Shown: positions 60,938 through 64,000 of the stretch, piece by piece
Layout: every line of letters begins with the position of its first letter
How positions within the stretch are numbered: the first letter of the stretch is position 1
Assembly (NCBI RefSeq): GCF_947503875.1
Contig: NZ_CANNFH010000007.1
Location: 116,811 to 180,810 of the forward strand
DNA: 64,000 nt
From: an uncultured Polaribacter sp.
GTDB lineage: Bacteria; Bacteroidota; Bacteroidia; Flavobacteriales; Flavobacteriaceae
Direction of reading: 5' to 3'
Position numbers and translations under genes: made by a program
The notes under the pieces: generated by a model
The model's database searches: none
The model's input: the letters and a program-made list of their open reading frames with translations, nothing else
Told to the model about the DNA's origin: nothing

Positions 60938-62092
60938 TTATATTGTTTTTTTTATGGCTTGCTCAATATCTTTAATTAAGTCGTTAGCATCTTCAATACC
61001 TACAGAAAAACGTATTAATCCATCTTTGATACCTCTTTCTAAACGTTGTTCTTCTGTTAATAGTGCATGTGTGGTTTGGGCCGGAGAAACTGTTGTACTC
61101 TCTAAACCTGCTAAACTCATAGAAGGTTTTATCAATTGTAAATTGTTTTGAAAAGCCATAGCATCTATTCCTTCTTTTAACTCAAAAGATAACATGGCTC
61201 CAAAACCTTTCATTTGCCTTTTTGCCAATTCATAATCAGCATGACTTTTTAAACCCGGATAATAAACACGATCTATATTTGCGTTTTTCTCTAGGTATTC
61301 TGCCATTTTTTGGGCATTTTTAGTTTGTTCTTTTACCCTTAAGTTTAAGGTTTTTAAACTACGCTCTAATAACCATACAGTTTGGTCGCTTAAATTTCCA
61401 CCAAAATTAATAGCAGTTTTCCATATTTGCGCAATATGTTCTTTAGTGGCCGCAATAGCACCAGCAGAAATGTCTGAATGGCCACCCATATATTTGGTAG
61501 CAGAATGCAGCACAATATCAATACCAAAATCTGCAGGATTCTGATTTATTGGACTTGCGAATGTATTATCAATCATAGAAATGCAGTGATTGGCCTTTGC
61601 CAAATTTGCAATTGCTTGCATATCTGTAATTCCTAATAATGGATTAGAAGGAGATTCTATATAAATTATTTTGGTATTTTCTTTAACCAAAGGTATAAAA
61701 TCTTCAATATTATCAGATTCTGTGAATGAATATTCTATGCCATACTTTTCAAATTCTTGTACAATAAAATTATAGGTTCCTCCATAAATTACTTGCTGTA
61801 TAATTACATGATCTCCTGTTTTTAAGAAAGCAAAAAGAGCGGCAGAAATTGCTGCCATACCAGAGCCAAAAATTAAACCGTCTTCAGTATTTTCTAATGC
61901 TGCAATTTTTTCACACAACATTTCTTGGTTTGGCGTATTAAAATAACGCGGATAACGTTTCACATCAACTCCATCAAAAGCATAAGAAGTAGACATGTAT
62001 AAAGGAGAAACTGCTCCTTTAAATTGCACATCTTTAACTTCTCCTGTATGCACGCAAATTGTATTTATACCTAGTTTGTTCGTTTCTTTCAT
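60938..62092 (-). CDS. PLP-dependent trans-sulfuration enzyme (cystathionine gamma-synthase/lyase family)
   Basis: FGSGMAAISAALFAFLKTGDHVI, SATKYMGGHSDISAG, SLAGLESTTVSPAQTTHA. Confidence 0.92.
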   Translation of the reverse strand: MKETNKLGINTICVHTGEVKDVQFKGAVSPLYMSTSYAFDGVDVKRYPRYFNTPNQEMLCEKIAALENTEDGLIFGSGMAAISAALFAFLKTGDHVIIQQVIYGGTYNFIVQEFEKYGIEYSFTESDNIEDFIPLVKENTKIIYIESPSNPLLGITDMQAIANLAKANHCISMIDNTFASPINQNPADFGIDIVLHSATKYMGGHSDISAGAIAATKEHIAQIWKTAINFGGNLSDQTVWLLERSLKTLNLRVKEQTKNAQKMAEYLEKNANIDRVYYPGLKSHADYELAKRQMKGFGAMLSFELKEGIDAMAFQNNLQLIKPSMSLAGLESTTVSPAQTTHALLTEEQRLERGIKDGLIRFSVGIEDANDLIKDIEQAIKKTI

Positions 62093-62166
62093 AATCTTCT
62101 ATTTCTCTTGGCTAAATTAACAATTCTTAAATAATTTTTTCTTAAAATTGTAATATCTTCGTTGTA

Positions 62167-62865
62167 ATGATATCTGTATTAATAATTGGCAATGGAAATG
62201 TAGCCACGCATCTAAATAATGTTTTTTTAAATGCTGATACTATTACTGTTACAAAAATAAAATCTAGAAATTTAATAAATGTTCCCAGTGCAGATATAAC
62301 TATTTTAGCGGTTTCAGATGATGCAATTTCTGAAGTATCCTCAAAAATTAACAATACTTTAGTTGTACACACTTCTGGTGCTTGCAGTATTACTGAATTA
62401 AAAAACACTACTAGAAAAGGTGTTTTTTACATGTTGCAGTCGTTTTCTAAGGACAAAGAAGTAAATTTTTCTGAAATTCCGATTTGCTTAGAAGCAGAAA
62501 ATGAAAAAGATTACCATCTTTTAGAAACAATTGCACAAGCTATAGGAACTAAAATTTTTAAAATTAATTCTGAACAAAGAAAAACCATACATGTAGCAGC
62601 CGTTTTTGTAAATAATTTTACCAACCATTTATTTAAAATCGGGAATGATATTTGCAAAACAAACCATGTACCTTTTGATATTTTACAGCCTTTGATAAAA
62701 GAAACTGTACTAAAAATAGAAACATTAACACCAAGTGAAGCACAAACAGGACCTGCAATTAGAAACGATGAGCAAACCATAAAAAATCATTTGGACTTAC
62801 TAAATAAAAATCAACAAGAAATTTATAGCATTTTAACAAAGTCAATTCAAAATGCTAATAATTAA
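62167..62865 (+). CDS. DUF2520/Rossmann-like domain protein
   Basis: VLIIGNGNVATHLNNVF, VHTSGACSI, HVAAVFVNNFTNHLF. Confidence 0.85.
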   Translation: MISVLIIGNGNVATHLNNVFLNADTITVTKIKSRNLINVPSADITILAVSDDAISEVSSKINNTLVVHTSGACSITELKNTTRKGVFYMLQSFSKDKEVNFSEIPICLEAENEKDYHLLETIAQAIGTKIFKINSEQRKTIHVAAVFVNNFTNHLFKIGNDICKTNHVPFDILQPLIKETVLKIETLTPSEAQTGPAIRNDEQTIKNHLDLLNKNQQEIYSILTKSIQNANN

Positions 62866-62927
62866 ATTTCAAACAAACTAACAATAGCACCTTTAGCGCA
62901 GTTTAAAGGTGTTTTTTTAATAAAAAT

Positions 62928-63452
62928 ATGGAAATTAGTTACAAGCAATTATTACCAAAAATAAACACTTTTATATTTGATGTAGATGGTGTTTTAACCA
63001 ACGGAATGTTAACAATTATGCCAGATGGCGAATTGGTAAGGCACATGAATGTAAAAGACGGTTATGCCTTAAAAAACGCGCTAAACAAAGGGTTTAGAGT
63101 TTGTATAATTTCTGGAGGAACAAATGAAGCCGTAAAAAAACGCCTAATGGCTTTAGGTATAGAAGACGTATTTTTAGGTGCACATGACAAAATAAAACAG
63201 TATAAAGAATTGTTAGAAAAATATAATTTAGATCCTGAAAATATTTTATACATGGGAGATGATGTACCAGATTACCCTGTAATGAAATTAGTAGGTTTAC
63301 CAGCTTGCCCAAATGATGCAGTTAGAGAAATTCAACAAGTTTCTAAATACATTTCAGATAAAAAAGGAGGAGATGGTTGTGTGAGAGATGTTATAGAACA
63401 AGTATTAAGAGTACAGCAAAAATGGGAAGAAAACTTTGATGCAAGTCTGTAA
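62928..63452 (+). CDS. KdsC-like HAD phosphatase
   Basis: FIFDVDGVLTNGML, IISGG, YMGDDVPDYPVMKLVGLPACPNDA. Confidence 0.9.
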   Translation: MEISYKQLLPKINTFIFDVDGVLTNGMLTIMPDGELVRHMNVKDGYALKNALNKGFRVCIISGGTNEAVKKRLMALGIEDVFLGAHDKIKQYKELLEKYNLDPENILYMGDDVPDYPVMKLVGLPACPNDAVREIQQVSKYISDKKGGDGCVRDVIEQVLRVQQKWEENFDASL

Positions 63453-63493
63453 AAAAAATCACTTTTTATTTATCACAAAAACAAATTTAAGAC

Positions 63494-63919
63494 ATGAAAA
63501 AAATAGCAGTATTAATTTTTATAGTAGGTTTTACCTTTTCAATTAATGCACAAACTATTTTTGGTAAATGGAATTCTAAAAATGATGATACAGGAGAGGT
63601 AGATTCTGTAATAGAAGTCTATAAAAAAAATGGAAAGGCCTTTGCCAAAGTTATAGAAATTAAAGATAAAATCAGACAAGATGCTGTATGTACTTTATGC
63701 GAAGGTGAAAATAAAGGCAAAAAAATATTAGGTTTAGATATTTTAACAGGCTTAGAAAAAGATGGTGAAGAATGGTCTGGAGGTACTATTTTAGATCCTA
63801 GAAATGGGAAAGTTTACAAATGTTATATTCTATTAGAAAACACGAATAAACTAAAATTACGCGGTTATATTGGTTTTTCTATGTTTGGTAAAACTGCTTA
63901 TTGGGATAGAGCTGAGTAG
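63494..63919 (+). CDS. DUF2147 domain secreted protein
   Basis: Signal peptide; FGKWNSKNDDTGEVDSVIEVYKKNGKAFAKV, ILDPRNGKVYKCYILLENTNKLKLRGYIGF. Confidence 0.9.
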   Translation: MKKIAVLIFIVGFTFSINAQTIFGKWNSKNDDTGEVDSVIEVYKKNGKAFAKVIEIKDKIRQDAVCTLCEGENKGKKILGLDILTGLEKDGEEWSGGTILDPRNGKVYKCYILLENTNKLKLRGYIGFSMFGKTAYWDRAE

Positions 63920-63923
63920 TTTT

Positions 63924-64000
63924 TGGTTGATGGTTGATGGTTGATGGTTGATGGTTGATGGTTGATGGTTGATGGTTGATGGTTGATGGTTGATGGTTGA
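63924..64000 (+). repeat. Perfect heptanucleotide tandem repeat (TGGTTGA)x11, continuing past the window
   Basis: Direct count of 77 bp in 7-bp periods up to the last base. Confidence 0.98.

Overview
AT-rich Bacteroidota chromosome segment, most likely a marine Flavobacteriaceae of the Polaribacter/Tenacibaculum type (inferred from gene content, gene order and TAnnTTTG-type promoters). Housekeeping genes on both flanks (recQ, kdsD/kpsF, tatC, lptB, pssA, aroQ, xerD, rny, zapA, nth, ECF sigma, uvrA, tRNA-His, bshB1) surround a minus-strand surface-polysaccharide locus of about 27 kb (12486-39895). That locus encodes Wzm/Wzt-type ABC export, a polyprenyl-phosphate sugar transferase, an O-antigen ligase/polymerase-like membrane protein, at least nine GT2/GT4-type glycosyltransferases, a WbsX-like protein, an FkbM methyltransferase, a CapK-like adenylate-forming enzyme and a nonulosonic (sialic-type) acid module (NeuA/NeuB/NeuC-like plus hexapeptide acyltransferases). 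Features outside the ORF track: a 6S-like RNA between zapA and rny; a frameshift at an A8 tract splitting a metallophosphoesterase; a 21-bp-spaced direct repeat (candidate LytTR operator) upstream of a lipoprotein near a LytS/LytTR pair; a decayed GNAT acetyltransferase gene interrupted by a dispersed element; MITE-like elements with TTAACGYGAGTTCGAT ends; a hairpin-repeat array after xerD; an S23 four-helix-bundle gene with TGGTTGA-type repeats wedged between wzm and wzt; and a 47-aa ORF behind the ECF sigma gene. All assignments come from reading the sequence and motif recall; no database search was run.
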